A stretch of DNA of 64,000 nucleotides from Ifrita kowaldi (GCA_013398055.1 VZRS01003968.1:492585-556584); one strand, 5' to 3'. Shown: positions 25,621 to 38,397, counted from the first letter of the stretch. Translations and numbers: made by a program. The notes: generated by a model not told the origin, from the sequence alone.

Positions 25621-28288
25621 AAATCAGAGATAATAAATCCAAGGTATTACAGTTTTTGTTTCTGCTGCTAGCAATAGATTCAATGATAATAGAGCTCATT
25701 TCTGTATTTTCGCTGTACCCGGTAGTACTGAAATGAGAAGGAACTGTTTTGAAGTAATCTGTCATCTGGGACAGCTATCTTAGAGGGCATAGAAATTAGA
25801 CAAATGGAGTGGCACGGCTATAATGTTGGAAAATGTGCAGTGAGATGTCTCTTATTTCTAGACAAATGGGAGGAAGGACTGTACATATTCCGAGTATTAG
25901 CTGCACAGTAGGAGAAATTTGCCACGTTCCAGCTGGAGCTGTATAAACGATGTACACCAGTGTTTATCTGAAACTGTTTGCTGTGTAGTCACAGTGGTTA
26001 ATGCCAGGTGGTTGCTAGTAGGACAGGCTTTTGAAAGTGGAATGAAGAGAAACAAGGGAATAAAATACCTATGCATGAGCTTAATACACTGGAGAGACAT
26101 TTCTCTCAATCATACGTTTCATGATAAGACTTTTGAAGGACCAAAGGAGTATCATTCCCCAAAACTTCCTGAATTTTCAGTGGTCATGCTTTGTGTAGCA
26201 CCCTGTGACCAGAACTAGTATGTCCATTACAGTCCTATTTTTATTAAGCCTCTTTTTGAAGAGGAACACTGTTGTTCCTCCTGAGAAAATGCTACTTTAC
26301 AGTTTATGCTGTAAAACCTCTCCTAGGTAGCTATGCAGGGAGGATTAAGGAACGAAACTCACCTGCTTGACAATCACACAATAGGATTTTGTGAAATATT
26401 GAAACAAAAGGAGAGGTAGCCAATACAACTTTAGCTTAAAAAAATCCTTACAGAGAGTTACAGAATGGCATGCAGATTTCTTGGAATTTTTTATGAAATA
26501 GTACAGAATTAGAAATATTTATCCGTAATGTTATAAACTATTTTGAAATATTTTCTTTGGGTATGCAAATATTATTTTTGGCTAATAAATATCAACCTTC
26601 CATGTAGTACAGTTTTAAATACTTAATAACTTATTGATCTTTATAAAGATGAGGTAGTAGCCAGAAAAGGATACAAAAGAATAGTGAAATACATGTCTCA
26701 TTCTATAGCTGACTTCAAAGGTACTGTATGTTTAAGTTCTGTGAAGTGCAAGCATGTACATGGTAGTGGTTTAGAAAGTACTGTACCTTACAAATTTTGT
26801 GACAACCAGTAGACATTCAAGGGTCTATTACTGTAAATACATGATGCAGGGTATTGATTTCAGCTTTTGTATCCGTTCAGCTTTTTGTAAGGTATATTGC
26901 ACTTGAGCATGCTGATTTAACAGGTACCTATTGTTGACTTTTGTGCAGTTCTTCTGTTATATTGTAATAATTTAATATATATGAAAATGATTGAATAACT
27001 GCTATTAAGTATTGTAAGCAGTTTCTCACCTAGTGTTTTTACGGTTAATAATTTTTTTTAGTATTTCCATTCGTGTTCCTATATGCAAGGTTTGTCAAAT
27101 ACATTTTTTTCAATCAGGGAATATTTTAGTTCCTTTTTTTCCTTAGTTTGAATTTTACAAATCTTGCCTTCTCTTGCGCACCATTATGTTATAAATAGCC
27201 TACTACAGTCATGAATTTAAAGCTATACATTAGAAAGCTTCTTGCAAAAAGTCAAGATGTAGCTTTAGAAAATCAGTGAAATAGCAGTCCCAGATTTCTT
27301 GATTATCATTGTAAATTCCTGTAGTCAAAACTTTCAGAGATTAGTTATCTTGGAAGATCAAGAGTAGGCCGCTCAACTTAGATGATCTTTACAGATATCT
27401 TAAGAAGACATCCATAGATATCAGATTTTTTTGAGAAATCTGTCCTAACTTTTTCTCTACAGTTTTTTTACTGGTGAAATTTAATTCAGCTCTTTGTCAT
27501 CCTTCATATTCTTTTAAGATGATTGATTGTTCATTTATATTTGCTAGATCAACATACATGGAGGAAGTTTTCCTGCTGCCAGCTTGCAATACCACCTATC
27601 ATGTCTTTGCAAAGGTTTATTTTACTTTCTTCTAGTTCTCAATGAATTTCACATTAATTTCATCCAGCCAAATTTCTGTTTTACATAAAATGCTGTAAAG
27701 TTACCCAGTTCAGTTTCACATACTTGTGTATAGGATTAACTTTATTTTATGAAATATTGGCAGTAGTAGAAAATTACTTACACGATACCTTTTTGCAGCA
27801 GTATGATGTTCCTAAGAGACAAACATTGGCTTCAAATCAGTAATATGGCTAGACTATGTCATATTTGTACTTTTTATGTATATCCATGAAAAAAAATAAA
27901 CTTATGGATGATAGTTCATAGATAGATGTCTCACAGTTGTGATCTAAGAAGAGAAACTGAAATAACACTGGACAAAAGCAGAGCTGCTCTGTTTAGCTTG
28001 AAAGAATTCTTCATTGACAGTTTTGGCTAAGAATGTACACCTGTTAAATACTTTCAGGCAACAGCTAAGTGACTAATTTTAGCCTGACCCCCATTTGGGT
28101 ATTCCCATTCTGCTATCTAATGAATAAATATAGAGTTATAAGCATTTTCCATATCCAGACTGAGTGTATGCTGGCTGCTTGGAGAACACAAACTAAGCCA
28201 TGCTGACCAGATAAATTTTAAAACACATCTGTTTTATAGTTTTTTTCCCACTCATTGATACCTATGATGATTCAATCCTTTTTTGCAG

Positions 28289-28357
28289 ACAGTCATCCTT
28301 ACATCATCAGAAATCCGTCAGAAACAATTGATAGTAAGAACAATGGAAAAGAAAATG
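28289..28357 (+). other. Candidate 69-nt cryptic cassette exon (speculative)
   Basis: Bounded by a good acceptor (aatccttttttgcag|ac) and an acceptable donor (aaaatg|gtaggg). The interval is 69 nt and has no stop in the frame dictated by the preceding exon (phase 1 in, phase 1 out). In that frame it would insert 23 residues, DSHPYIIRN...NNGKEN, between Ig1 and Ig2. I know of no PTPRD mini-exon here; the known ones lie within or after Ig2. A chance match in a 43-kb intron is quite possible. Confidence 0.2.
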
Positions 28358-29213
28358 GTAGGGGGAGGAGTAATATGTCTCCTGCCAGACTGTCCTTGCA
28401 GAATCAGTATCAGGTGATGTAAGCTCAGAACTAAAATATGAAATATCCTACCTCTGAAGAGCCATGACCTGCTGTATGCAATAAGGAGCTATTTTGATCT
28501 GGTTCTTTAAAGACCCAGATAGAAGCAGCATACCGATGTGATATTAAAAATTATCTTTACAAAAAATGGTGGAGCAAGACTGTGTACAAAACTGTTAGCT
28601 GTTCTGAACATGGCAAGCGGGGGCAGGCGGGGAGGGTGTGTGTGTGTGTTATACTTCTGTGCTATAATTTTGATATTGTGTAGTGTTATGTGTCTGTTTT
28701 TATACATACAAAATTTAATTGCTTCTATTTTCTGCCTGGATGTAATATAGCTCAATTTAAATAAAACTGTCATTCAAATTTGCATTGTGGTTCTTTTGCC
28801 TATTAAATGGTGAGCCATTTGTCTTTTTTAATTAGTTAAAAGAAAAAGTGCAAAATATTTTTTCACGCACCAAGAATTCTCAGAATACAGTCACTTGTCC
28901 TGGGCTTAGTCATTATGCATGTATTTAAGGCCTTTGGCCTTGTGTAGAGTGCTTTTAGCTCAGTATCAGGTGTTAAGATCGTGCAGGTTTTCATTGCTCA
29001 GTGGCCTAAACACCCTGTCTCAAATGAAGCCAATGGAATAATGAAATCCAGTGCAGTTAATCAAATGCCATGTTTCCTGTTGTTTGTATAATCTGTGACC
29101 TCAATTTTGGATGCATTTTATATATTTGTATGTCTTCTCACTTAACAACTCGTGATATTAATTAGCAATGTAATTGTTAAAGTTGCACAACACGGAAGTA
29201 AGATTGATAGAAG

Positions 29214-29283
29214 AATTCTAGGGATTTTTTTCATGTCATTATCTAATATTGATTTTAAAAAGTAGTGTAATTCTAGGGATTTT
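29214..29283. repeat. 15-bp direct repeat pair
   Basis: aattctagggatttt occurs at 29214-29228 and again at 29269-29283. The 40 bp between them resembles no known insertion. Confidence 0.8.
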
Positions 29284-30699
29284 CTGTTTAAGGAGATGAT
29301 ATGCTGATTAGTTGCTCAACCTCTGACAATGTCATCGTATCTGTAAGGAACCCAGTGGTATTAGCCACTTGATAGTTTCAATTTAATTATCAAAGCAAAT
29401 CTTCATATGAGATGTCTAATATAGCATAATAAAACCAAGGCAATTGCTAGAAAAAGGCATTTATTCATATAGTAGGCTTGTCTTCATTTTTCCAGGCTAG
29501 CCATTTCTGTGAACACTTGTGCCTTATCAAGTGTACCATTAGGGTCACAGAAATGTTTGCTGAAATGTAGGATGTGTTTGACACTACTGTACTGAAGTGA
29601 TAGTAAGATTAAATATATTTTAATGTAATGAGTGCTAATATTCAAATACAGAAAAAGCCTAGTAAGAATGCTTTTTCCCATATATCTGCAAAAGTAATTT
29701 AGAAATTAGAGAAACTTTATGTAATACTGCATCTTGCTTAGCCTGGCAATAGGTCGTAACATGGTATTTATTACTGTAATTCTTAAATATTCAAGGATTT
29801 GACATTAGGAAGCAAAAAGTACAATGAAGAACACTTATGAAAGTATTCAAAATATTTTTGGCAAACATACAAACATTAAAAGGAAGATGAAATTCAAAAG
29901 GCCTTGTCAAAACAAAAATATTTTGTTTATTAGAACTAGTAATGAAACAATTCTGAAGTAGTGACTTTAAGTTGATGCTACAAAGGAGGGCAGGCTTTGT
30001 TGCATTAGTGTGGTAGGAGATTGAAAGAACTGTGGTTTAAGTGGCTCTATGGGGAGGGAGAAACTTATGAATACTCTAAGGCTTAGACACAATATGAAAT
30101 CCTGTTATAATATGTATAACTTCCAGTATTTTCAGTGCTCACTTTAAACTTTTAAGTTCTGCACCTGGTTTACTACTGTTCTATTTATCTTCATAGCAAG
30201 ATGCAGTAAGTAGCATCTTGCTATTGGTTCAGTAGCAAATGAAATTTCTTTGCCTTCACTTAAAAATAAATAAAATATGCAAAATTGTGTCTTACGTTCA
30301 CAGTGATTTAAATTATTCTATTTAAATTATTTACTGCTACAAAGAATCTACTGTGAGGTAAGATGTTAGACAGTAATACTAGCATTTTAGCACTTTTATG
30401 TACATTGAATGCATCTTGTGACCTACAATATCAGTGCATGCTTAATATGACAACAGCAAAACAGAATAATGAGGTAATTCTTCAAGTGGAAACACTTCAG
30501 TAAGCTTTTCAGTCAAATACAGTCAAAAAGCACTGATTAGAGCCAGGTTTTTCATTAGGACATTCAGTGCACCTGAATCTTGGCTTATGACACTGTGGTC
30601 TTTCATAAAACTGATGTATTTCAGGGCAAATTAACAATGCATATGTGAATTATTGTTATTATCTGAATTATTTTTATTATCATTACTGCATGACCCCTT

Positions 30700-32090
30700 T
30701 CCATCATCTACCACAGGTCTTGGGAGTCTGGGAAGGTCCCTGCTGGCTGGAAACTAGCCAATATTATTCAATTTACATGAAGGGTGTGCGGGAGGACCCA
30801 GGAAACGACAAAATTGATAGTTCTAGCCTCAGTTTCTGGAGAAGATTATACTGGGTACTTCTGAAAGGCATTTAAAGAACAGTGCAGTCAACACTGGTTC
30901 ACAGAGGTGATTCACAAAGGCCCTGTTTAACTCATTCTGTATCCATCTATGATATCTTTCTAGTGGATAAAGGTAAGGCAGTAGATGGGTCTTTTTTGGG
31001 TTTTAGTGAGGCTCTGTCTTAAAGCATCCTTCTGGAAAATGTTGTCCAGTTGTTGGATGAGAGATTCACAATGCACTGGGGGAAGAACTGGCTGAATGGC
31101 AGAGCTGAAAGGGTTGTGGTAAGTGGGGCTACATCTGGCTGGCAGCCACTTACCATTCATTGGTGCTCCTCATGGATCAGTTTTAGGGTCAGTCCTGTTC
31201 AAAATACATGTCAATATCCATTATCTGCCTACAGGAGAATGCACCTTTTTGTATCTGCAAGTTTGCTGATGATACAAAACTGGGAGGTGCTGTTGACTCT
31301 TGCAGGGTGACCTTACAGGCTGTTCCAGGTGGACTAAAACATTGGACAAAGATTAATGATATGAAATTTAAGTCCAAATGCCAAATTCTGCACAAGATCA
31401 AACTGGGGGAGGAGTGACCGAATAGCAGCTTTTCAGAAAGGGATCTGGGGGTGTTGATTGACATTGAGCTCAATGTTGAGTCAGCTCTGCCAGCCAGGAG
31501 GGCAGACTGCATCCTGGGGTACATCAGACACAGCATCACGAGCCAGTCTGAAGAGGTGATTGTCCCACTGTATTCAGCATTAGTGTGGCCTCACCTTGAG
31601 TGCTGGGTGCAGTGCTGGGCCCCACAATTTATAAAAGATGTGAAGGTCCTTGAATGCATCCAAAGCAGGGCAACGAAGCTGGGGAAAGGACTTGAAGCCA
31701 TGTCCTCTAAGGAGCAGCTAAGGACTTCGGGCTGCTGTGGTTTAAAGTAAAGGAGGCTAAGACCTTACTGCTCTCTGCAGCTTCCCAAGGGGAGGAAGCA
31801 AGAGGAAGATGCTGATGCATCTCTGATACTTAGTGACAAGGTGCACAGGAATGGTTCTAAGTGGCATCAAGGGTGATTCAGGCTGAAGGTGAACCTCAGA
31901 AAGTATTTCTTTAGCAAGACAGGGGTGAATCCCTGGAACAGGCTTCCTGGAGAGGTGTTTGATGCCCGAAGTCTGTCAGTCAATGGAAAATGCCATTAAT
32001 ACTTGGTTTAGCTTTTGGTCAGCCCTGAAGTGGTTGGGCAGTTGGATCGTTGGAGATCACTCCCAAATGAAATAGTCTATTCTATTCTTA
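30700..32090 (+). mobile_element. CR1 LINE, 5'-truncated, with reverse transcriptase remnant
   Basis: About 1.4 kb of sense CR1. The start (ctgggaaggtccctgctggctgg) is within the ORF2 reverse transcriptase. The RT catalytic motif is preserved as FADDTKLGGAVDS (FADD at 31262-31273). It continues through tggcctcaccttgagtgctg to the 3' end, atgaaatagtctattctatt. Frame changes between 30.8 and 31.7 kb show it is dead. Confidence 0.95.
31208..31417 (+). pseudogene. CR1 ORF2 reverse transcriptase fragment (motif C region)
   Basis: An open stretch of a decayed CR1 ORF2. The diagnostic part is KFADDTKLGGAVDSC, the FADD box that holds the two metal-binding aspartates of CR1-clade reverse transcriptases. 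The flanking palm and thumb sequence is split over other frames: the +2-frame stretch at 31050-31310 carries the motif preceding it, and 31451-31750 carries RADCILGYIR...WPHLECWVQCWAP. It is a relic of a LINE, not a host gene. Confidence 0.85.
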
Positions 32091-32294
32091 ATTATAATAT
32101 TTACATATTATGTATTATAGAATACTAAATTATAATAAAGATTCTATATTTGACATTAATTAGAACAAAGATTATTTAAAGAAGAATGCTAAAAATTTTA
32201 GCTTCGCAAATCCCTTGGTCTTCAATCAGTACAAGTTCTTCTGAACATAAAATCATCTTGTTCTTTCTGTACGCATTCATATTCCCAACCTTTC

Positions 32295-32309
32295 AAAAAA
32301 AAAAAAAAA
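32295..32309. repeat. A15 homopolymer
   Basis: Fifteen consecutive A residues, not attached to a recognisable retrocopy. Confidence 0.9.
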
Positions 32310-34582
32310 CTGTATTGGAGCATTACAGCCATATTTTTGTGTCCTGTCTAACTTGACTAAGTATCGTTCTTCACTACAGTGAATAGTCTTGTAAAGAAAT
32401 GCATTTTTTATGATCACTGTTATGAATGGCAGTTAAAAAGTACATTTTTTTCAATAACTTGAAATTCAGTGTGCCTAGCTTAGTACCAAGCTCAAAAGCT
32501 CAGCTTAGCTCCCATATATTCCATTGTTTCACCTGTTGCACTGCCATGTTTTCACTAGGCCTGTAATTTATTTTCATAAAATATATCATCTTGTCTTAAA
32601 TGGCATTATCAGCCTAGCTGCTAAGATAAACAAATCTGTATAGACAACCTCTATCGTAATGTTCACACAGAGATTTATTTGGGTTTTGGCTGTATAGATA
32701 AGGAAGTAGGCTATCTGGGAAACCCTCTTCATTATACCTGCAGCAAAATGACTTTCAAAGAAAGCAAAGTGAGAGGCTGAAAATTTGCCAGGTTTTTTAT
32801 TTTTTTTGAAAAAAGCTACTGTCACTTAGAACTTGATTTATGGCAAGAAGATGAAGCCAAGTGCAGAATAGCCATTAGTAAGCCCAAACGCAATTATTTT
32901 TTGTTGTTCTGTGCTACATATAGCAGATAGAGGTTTGAATTGGGAATGTGTTGAAGTCAGTGAGAAAAAGGTCTTCTTTGCTGGACTTTAGTTGAATCAA
33001 AGCTTGAGTTTGGTCATCAGTTGCAGAATGTCAAAACCACAAAATGCAAGTAGAAAAACTTCTAATTTCATTAACATTTTTCAAACCTGGAAACCTAAAT
33101 TTAATCTTACTGGTAGTTCCTGTGATGGTACTGAGGACTTTTTGTTTCTAAGGAAACTTACATACCTCAAAAAATCTGTTTGTTTGTTGGGGTGTTTTTT
33201 GCTTAAGTTCTGAAACGGAAGGGTGAAGGAAGAGGGATGTTTGTTGTTTAATGAGTTGTCTGAACTTAAATGACCGTGTAAGTAGACATTCTTTAATGTG
33301 GCCTCATTTTCACGTGAATGTCCCATTCTGAATGTACCATTTGGTTCCAGCAAGATCCTCCAGGATCTTTGGAGTTCAGGAATCTACGTGGTTTTGGCAC
33401 TAATGCTGCCTGATAATTCACAAGAGACAATTTTTAAAAATAGATTAATTTTTAAAATAAATGTTATATACATTTGAAACCGCTCCCCTTATGAAAAGGT
33501 AGGAAGCTATGCATGTGGCATCTATTGCAGTTTCTTTCTAATGAGTGAGTCAAATAAACAAGGTGATATTTCAAATATTTTATCATCAGTGTCATTTATT
33601 CATAGAATCAGAATATGCCGAGTTGAAAAGGACCCATCAGGATCATCTAGTCCAGCTCCTGGTGCTGCACAGGACAGCCCCAAGAGTCACGCCATGTGCC
33701 TGAGAGCACTTTTTGAAGTCTGTCAGGCTTGGTGCTGTCACCACTTCCATGGAGAGCCTGTTCCAATGCCCAGCCAACCCTCTTGGTTAAAATTCCTAGT
33801 ACCCAACCTAAACCTCCTCTGACACAGCTCCAGGCCATTCCCTCTGCTCCTGTCACTGTCACTACAGAAAAGAGATCTGTCTGCCCCTGCTCTTCCCCTC
33901 ATGAGGAAGTTGCAGACGGCAGTGAGGTCTCCCCTCAGTCTCTTCTTCTCCAGGCTGAGCAGACCAAGTGACCTCAGCCACTCCTTGTAAGGCTTCCTCT
34001 CTAGACCCTTCACCATCCTTGTGGTCCTCCACTGGACACTCTCCAATAGCTTTAAAATTTTCTTATATTATGTTGCCTAAAACAGCCCACAGCACTCAAG
34101 GTGAGGCTGCCCCAGTGCAGAGCAGAGCGGGACAATCCCCTCCCTTGCCTGGCTGGCGATGCTGTGCCTGATGCCTCCTAGGACATGGCTGGCCCTCCTG
34201 TTTGTCAGGGCACTGCTGCTCTCCAACCTCTTGTTCCCCAGTCTGTCCATACATCCAGGGTTGTCCTGTCCCAGATGCAGAATCTGTAACTTTCCCTTTT
34301 TGAACTACATATGGTTGGTGATTGCTCATCTCTGTCATTTGTAGAGATCTTTCTGCAGAGCCTCTCTGCCCTCCCTTGAGTCAACAGCTGCTCTCAATTC
34401 AGTGTTGTTGGCAAATTTAGTATTCATTCAAGTCCTGCATCCAAGTCATTTATGAAAATGTTGAAGAGAACTGGGCCAACAATAGCGCCCTGTGGGACCC
34501 CACCATTGACAGGTCACCAGTCTGATGTCACCCCATTCACTGTAACCCCTTATGCCTGACCCAAGAGCCAGTTGCTTGCCTA

Positions 34583-34909
34583 TCACATGACGAGTTTATC
34601 CAGCTGTGTGCTGGACATTTTATCCAGAAGGATCCTGTGAGAGACAGCATCAAAAGCTTTCCTGAAGTCCAAAAGGATTACATCAGCTGACTTTCTTAGA
34701 TCAAATAGGTGGGTTACCCTGTCATAGAAGCTAAGATTCAATGAGAAGGTCTTTCCTGTCATGAAGCCATGCTGGCTGTGGCTGATGACTGTGTTTTCCT
34801 CCAGGTGTTTTTCAGTACCTCCCAGAATAATCTTTTCAATGATTTTACTGGGCACCGAAATGAGATTGACCGGTCTGTAGTTTCTTTCTGAGTGAGGGCA
34901 TCCATCCAT
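34583..34909 (-). pseudogene. CR1 reverse transcriptase, N-terminal part
   Basis: An open 108-codon stretch of CR1 ORF2. It reads NYRPVNLISVPSKIIEKII, ISHSQHGFMTGKTF, and VILLDFRKAFDAVSHRILLD. The first is the conserved fingers motif and the last is RT motif A with its catalytic aspartate. Downstream on the same strand the expected FADD box reads FANN (34404-34415), so both motif-C aspartates have become Asn. The enzyme would be inactive even without the other breaks. Confidence 0.9.
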
Positions 34910-35814
34910 TGAAAATCAAGACAACATTCACCAGTTTCCAGTCAGCTGGGACCTCTCCAGAATCCCAAGACTACTCAAAAATCATTGAGAGAGGCTTTGT
35001 GATGACATCAGCTAATTCTTTGACTCTTGGATTAATCCCATCAGGCCCCATAGATTTGTAGGGATCTGGCTCGAGCAGCAGATCCCACATGAGTTCAGGG
35101 CCAACTGGAATTTTATCATTGTTGGAATCATGGTCTTCCAGTTTAGGAGGTGTTAAAGGTGAAGGCAAAGAATGCATTAAACCTTGGACTTGTCCATGTC
35201 TGTGTTTGTGAGGTGACCATCCTCATCCTGTAATGGGCTAATGTTATTCCTACGCTGCTTTTGCCATTAACATGTTTGAAAAAAACCTCTTCTTATAGCT
35301 CCCACCATTTTGTCCAGTTTCAACTCCAGCTGAGCTTTAGTTGCACAGTTTTTTCCCTACAGTGGTGAACAGCATCTCTGTACTCTTCCTGTGTCCCCTG
35401 ACCTTGCTTCCACTGGGCACACACCTTCCTTTTTCTCCTTATTTCCAGAAGATCCATGTTCAGTCAAGCTGGCCTTCTGCCTCACCTGCTTGGCTTCCAG
35501 CATTTGGGAATTGCCTGCTCCTGTGCCCTTAGAAGGTGGTGTTTAAAAAATGACCAGCACTGATGGACCCCAGCACCTGCAAAAAGATTTTTCGCAGGCG
35601 ACTTTACTCACTCATTCCTGGGCACCTTGAAGTCTGCATTCCTCATTTCCATAGCTGAGGTTTTGCTGGACTTTTCCTCCTATAAACTGAGATTTTAAAC
35701 TTGATCACTTTGTGGTCACTGTGGCCAAAGACGACTGCCAGTCTCCACTTCGCTCACAAGATCCTCTCTGTTGACAAGCAGCAGATCATGGAGGGCATCT
35801 TTCTGAGCCCTCCC

Positions 35815-36033
35815 TTAGGACCTGTTCATAAAGTTGTCATCCAGGTTTTTGAGGAATCTTCTGGCCTTGGTTGTAGCAGCTGTGCGATGCTCCCAGTTGA
35901 TTTCTGGCAAGTTGAAGTCCCCCGTAAGGACAAGGGCAGTTGACTTGGAAGTATCGCCTAGGTCCTCCAACAGGTTATTCATTTTCATCATCGTCCTGGC
36001 TGGGAAGGCTGTGGTATACTCCCTAGATGACAT
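35815..36033 (-). pseudogene. CR1 AP-endonuclease segment
   Basis: A 72-codon open piece containing LVLTGDFNLPEINWEH...KARRFLKNLDDNFMNRS. This is the GDFN-type motif of the apurinic-like endonuclease of CR1 ORF2, the domain that nicks target DNA. The C-terminal motif FGHSDHKVIKFKI is found past the break, at about 35697-35729. Key residues D, N and SDH survive. The open pieces at 36233-36433 (CFYTNARSMRNKEDKL) and here are not in one continuous frame. Confidence 0.88.
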
Positions 36034-37079
36034 CTGAATTAATTTTTTGCCCCTTGATTCTTACCCAGAGGCTCTCAATTGACTGTGAGCTTCATACATT
36101 CCCTTCTAGGACGTACAGTGCCACCCCTCTGCCCCTTCTCCCTGCCTATCTGTCCTGAAGAGCCTGTAACCCGTCCGCAGGGTGCTCTAGTCACAGGACT
36201 CATCCCACCGGGTTTCACTTATGCCAATGATGTCAAATCTCTGGGGCTGGGCCAAGCTTGTCTTCTTTGTTCCTCATGCTGCGTGCATTAGTGTAGAAAC
36301 ATCTCAGGTGTGCTACACTGTAGCCAGCACCTCCTGAAGCTGCTGGAAAGATCCCCTTAGTGCTTGTTTCCTTAGGTTTTGTCACATCATCCCATTGTTC
36401 ATCACTGGCAAGCCTGGGGTGATCCCTTTCCAAACTATCAAATCTCTATCAACAAGCCACTCTAGCTCCTGTGCTAGAACCCTTTTTCCCCTCTGAGAAG
36501 GGTGCATCCCATCAGGTATAAGCCAGGTGTTCAATAGATCACCTCATGGTAAAAAATCCCAGTTTTTTTCCAATTACACAAGCCTCAGAGTCTCATATTG
36601 ATGGATGTGCCTATTCCTACCAATATTATTCCTTGTTACTGGAAGGATCGAGGAAATCATTAGCTGTCCTCCTGAACCTTCAACCAATCATTCCAAGGCC
36701 CTAAGTCTCTTTGGGTTGCTCTCGGACTTCTCTTTGTTGCTTTTTCACTGCAGGCTTGAACGCCCAGTAAAGGATAGTAATCAAAGGGCATTACTAGACT
36801 GGAGAGTTGTCCAGTAATGTCCCTTACCTAAGACCCTGGGAGACAGCAGACTTTCCTGTGAGTTGAGTCCTGTCTGCAGATCGGGCCCTCTGTTCCCCTG
36901 AAAAGGGGGACAACTACCCTCCTTTTCCTCTTTTAACACAGGAGGTCATGATGCAGCTTACAGATGGTGTTGCTTTAGAAAGGCCCCCTGTCACAGAAGG
37001 AGCTTTGCCCACCTCATCACTTGTGTGGCTTTCTACTTCCAGGGCCTCATACCTGTTCTAGAAGGCGCCAGTCCTACCT

Positions 37080-37812
37080 GTCGAATTTTCAGAAGGAGAG
37101 GGAGCTTTCCAGAAGTGGTGGTGAATGGTGCTGCATCCAGTTGGTGTCTGGTCACTAGTGGTGTCTCCCAGGGATCAGTGTTGGGCCTAGTCCTGCTTAA
37201 TATCTTTATTGGTGCCCTGGATGAGGGGATTGAATCTACCGCACACTTGCAGATGACACAAGGTTGGGTTGGAGCATCAGACTGGTGGTCCTTCAGCAGG
37301 CAGGTCCTTCAGTGGGACCTGGAATGGCTGGAGAAATGGGCAGAGAAAATGGCAGGTGATTCAACAAGACCAAGTGCTGAGTCCTACACTTCGGCCACGA
37401 CAATCCCACGCAGCGCTACAGACTTGGGGCAGAGTGACTGGAGAGCTGCCGTGACAGAAAAGGACCTGGGTGAAGAGGAGGCTCAGGGGTGGCCTTATCA
37501 CTCCCTACAACTCCCTGAAAGGATGCTGTAGCCAGGTGATGGTTGGCCTCCTATTCGGGGCAATCAGCAATAGGACAAGAGGACATAGTCTTAAGCTGTG
37601 CCAGGGGAGGTTAAGGTTGGACATGGGAAGTAAATTCTTCACAGAAAGGGTGATTAGATCTTGGAATGGGCTGCCCAGGGAAGTCGCCGTTCTTGGAGGA
37701 AGGAGTGGACATGGCACTTGGTTGTGTTGTCTAGTTGATGTGATGGATTTGGTCATTGGTTGAACTTGATCTCAGAGGTCTTTTCCATCGTAGGTGATTC
37801 TGTGATTCTGTA
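37080..37812 (+). mobile_element. CR1 LINE fragment, sense, abutting the previous one
   Basis: It begins within RT (EVVVNGAASSWCLVTSGVSQGSVLGLVLLNIFI), passes through tgtgccaggggaggttaagg and tggaatgggctgcccaggga, and ends with taggtgattctgtgattctg. The FADD region is altered: 'cttgcagatgacacaaggtt' would read LADDTRL in another frame, so there is a frameshift. The 168-codon open frame at 37025-37531 is this relic. Confidence 0.93.
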
Positions 37813-38397
37813 CGTGCAATAACCTTCTTCCAGCCTTCATTTTCAACACACCCTGCCTTAATTACCCTGTGGGGTTCTGAGTCTATCTTCTCCACTACAT
37901 TAATTTACTGAAACTGATTTTATCATGTGAGAAAAGAAGGGTGCAATAGTACATCAGTTGGTAAAAGTTAAATAAGGTTGGATTTTTAGGTTAAAAATAC
38001 AAAGAAGATAGAGCAGGCAAACTCATGAACAGGTTTATTGCAGATTTCATATTAGAGTGCAGAGCAGAAGTAAAGGTAGAGGCTGAACATAACTAAGAAC
38101 AGGTTAGCTTTCATCTTCAACTACTAATGTAGGCTGTCTTATACTCTGAAACATATGTCTAATTCTGCTTTGCAGATAAGTCATCATGATTGGTCTGTTT
38201 TTCTTTTAGGTGAACTGGAAGCAGGAAGAAGAGTTTAGACAAGAATCCACAAATAAGTTGTTTCCATTAGCTCTAAAATCATTGATTTACTTCTGCTTAT
38301 AAGAGGGAAGCACACATACAGTCTCAGTAGCATAATTATTTCCAGGTGCTCAGAAAATGTAAATATATATATTTGAAATAATAAGCTAAGTTTAAAA

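Larger units (their letters stand above)
33600..37030 (-). mobile_element. Long CR1 LINE on - strand (ORF1 end, EN, RT, 3' UTR)
   Basis: About 3.4 kb of CR1 in antisense, the longest element here. Read on the - strand it contains the end of an ORF1-like segment (DGMHPSQRGKRV, with DGMH at 36502-36513), the endonuclease start (CFYTNARSM), GDFN (35911-35922), the endonuclease C-terminal SDH box (35712-35720), RT with NYRPVNLISV...SQHGF and LDFRKAFDAV, and then a 3' end whose terminus (cagaatatgccgagttgaaa on +) lies at 33600. Stops and frame shifts interrupt it throughout. The 5' limit near 37030 is uncertain because another CR1 begins there. Confidence 0.92.

Noticed and set aside
37025..37531. 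168-codon open frame, the longest in the window
   Set aside because: Its translation is CR1 reverse transcriptase (VVVNGAASSWCLVTSGVSQG) with a frameshift; a transposon relic.
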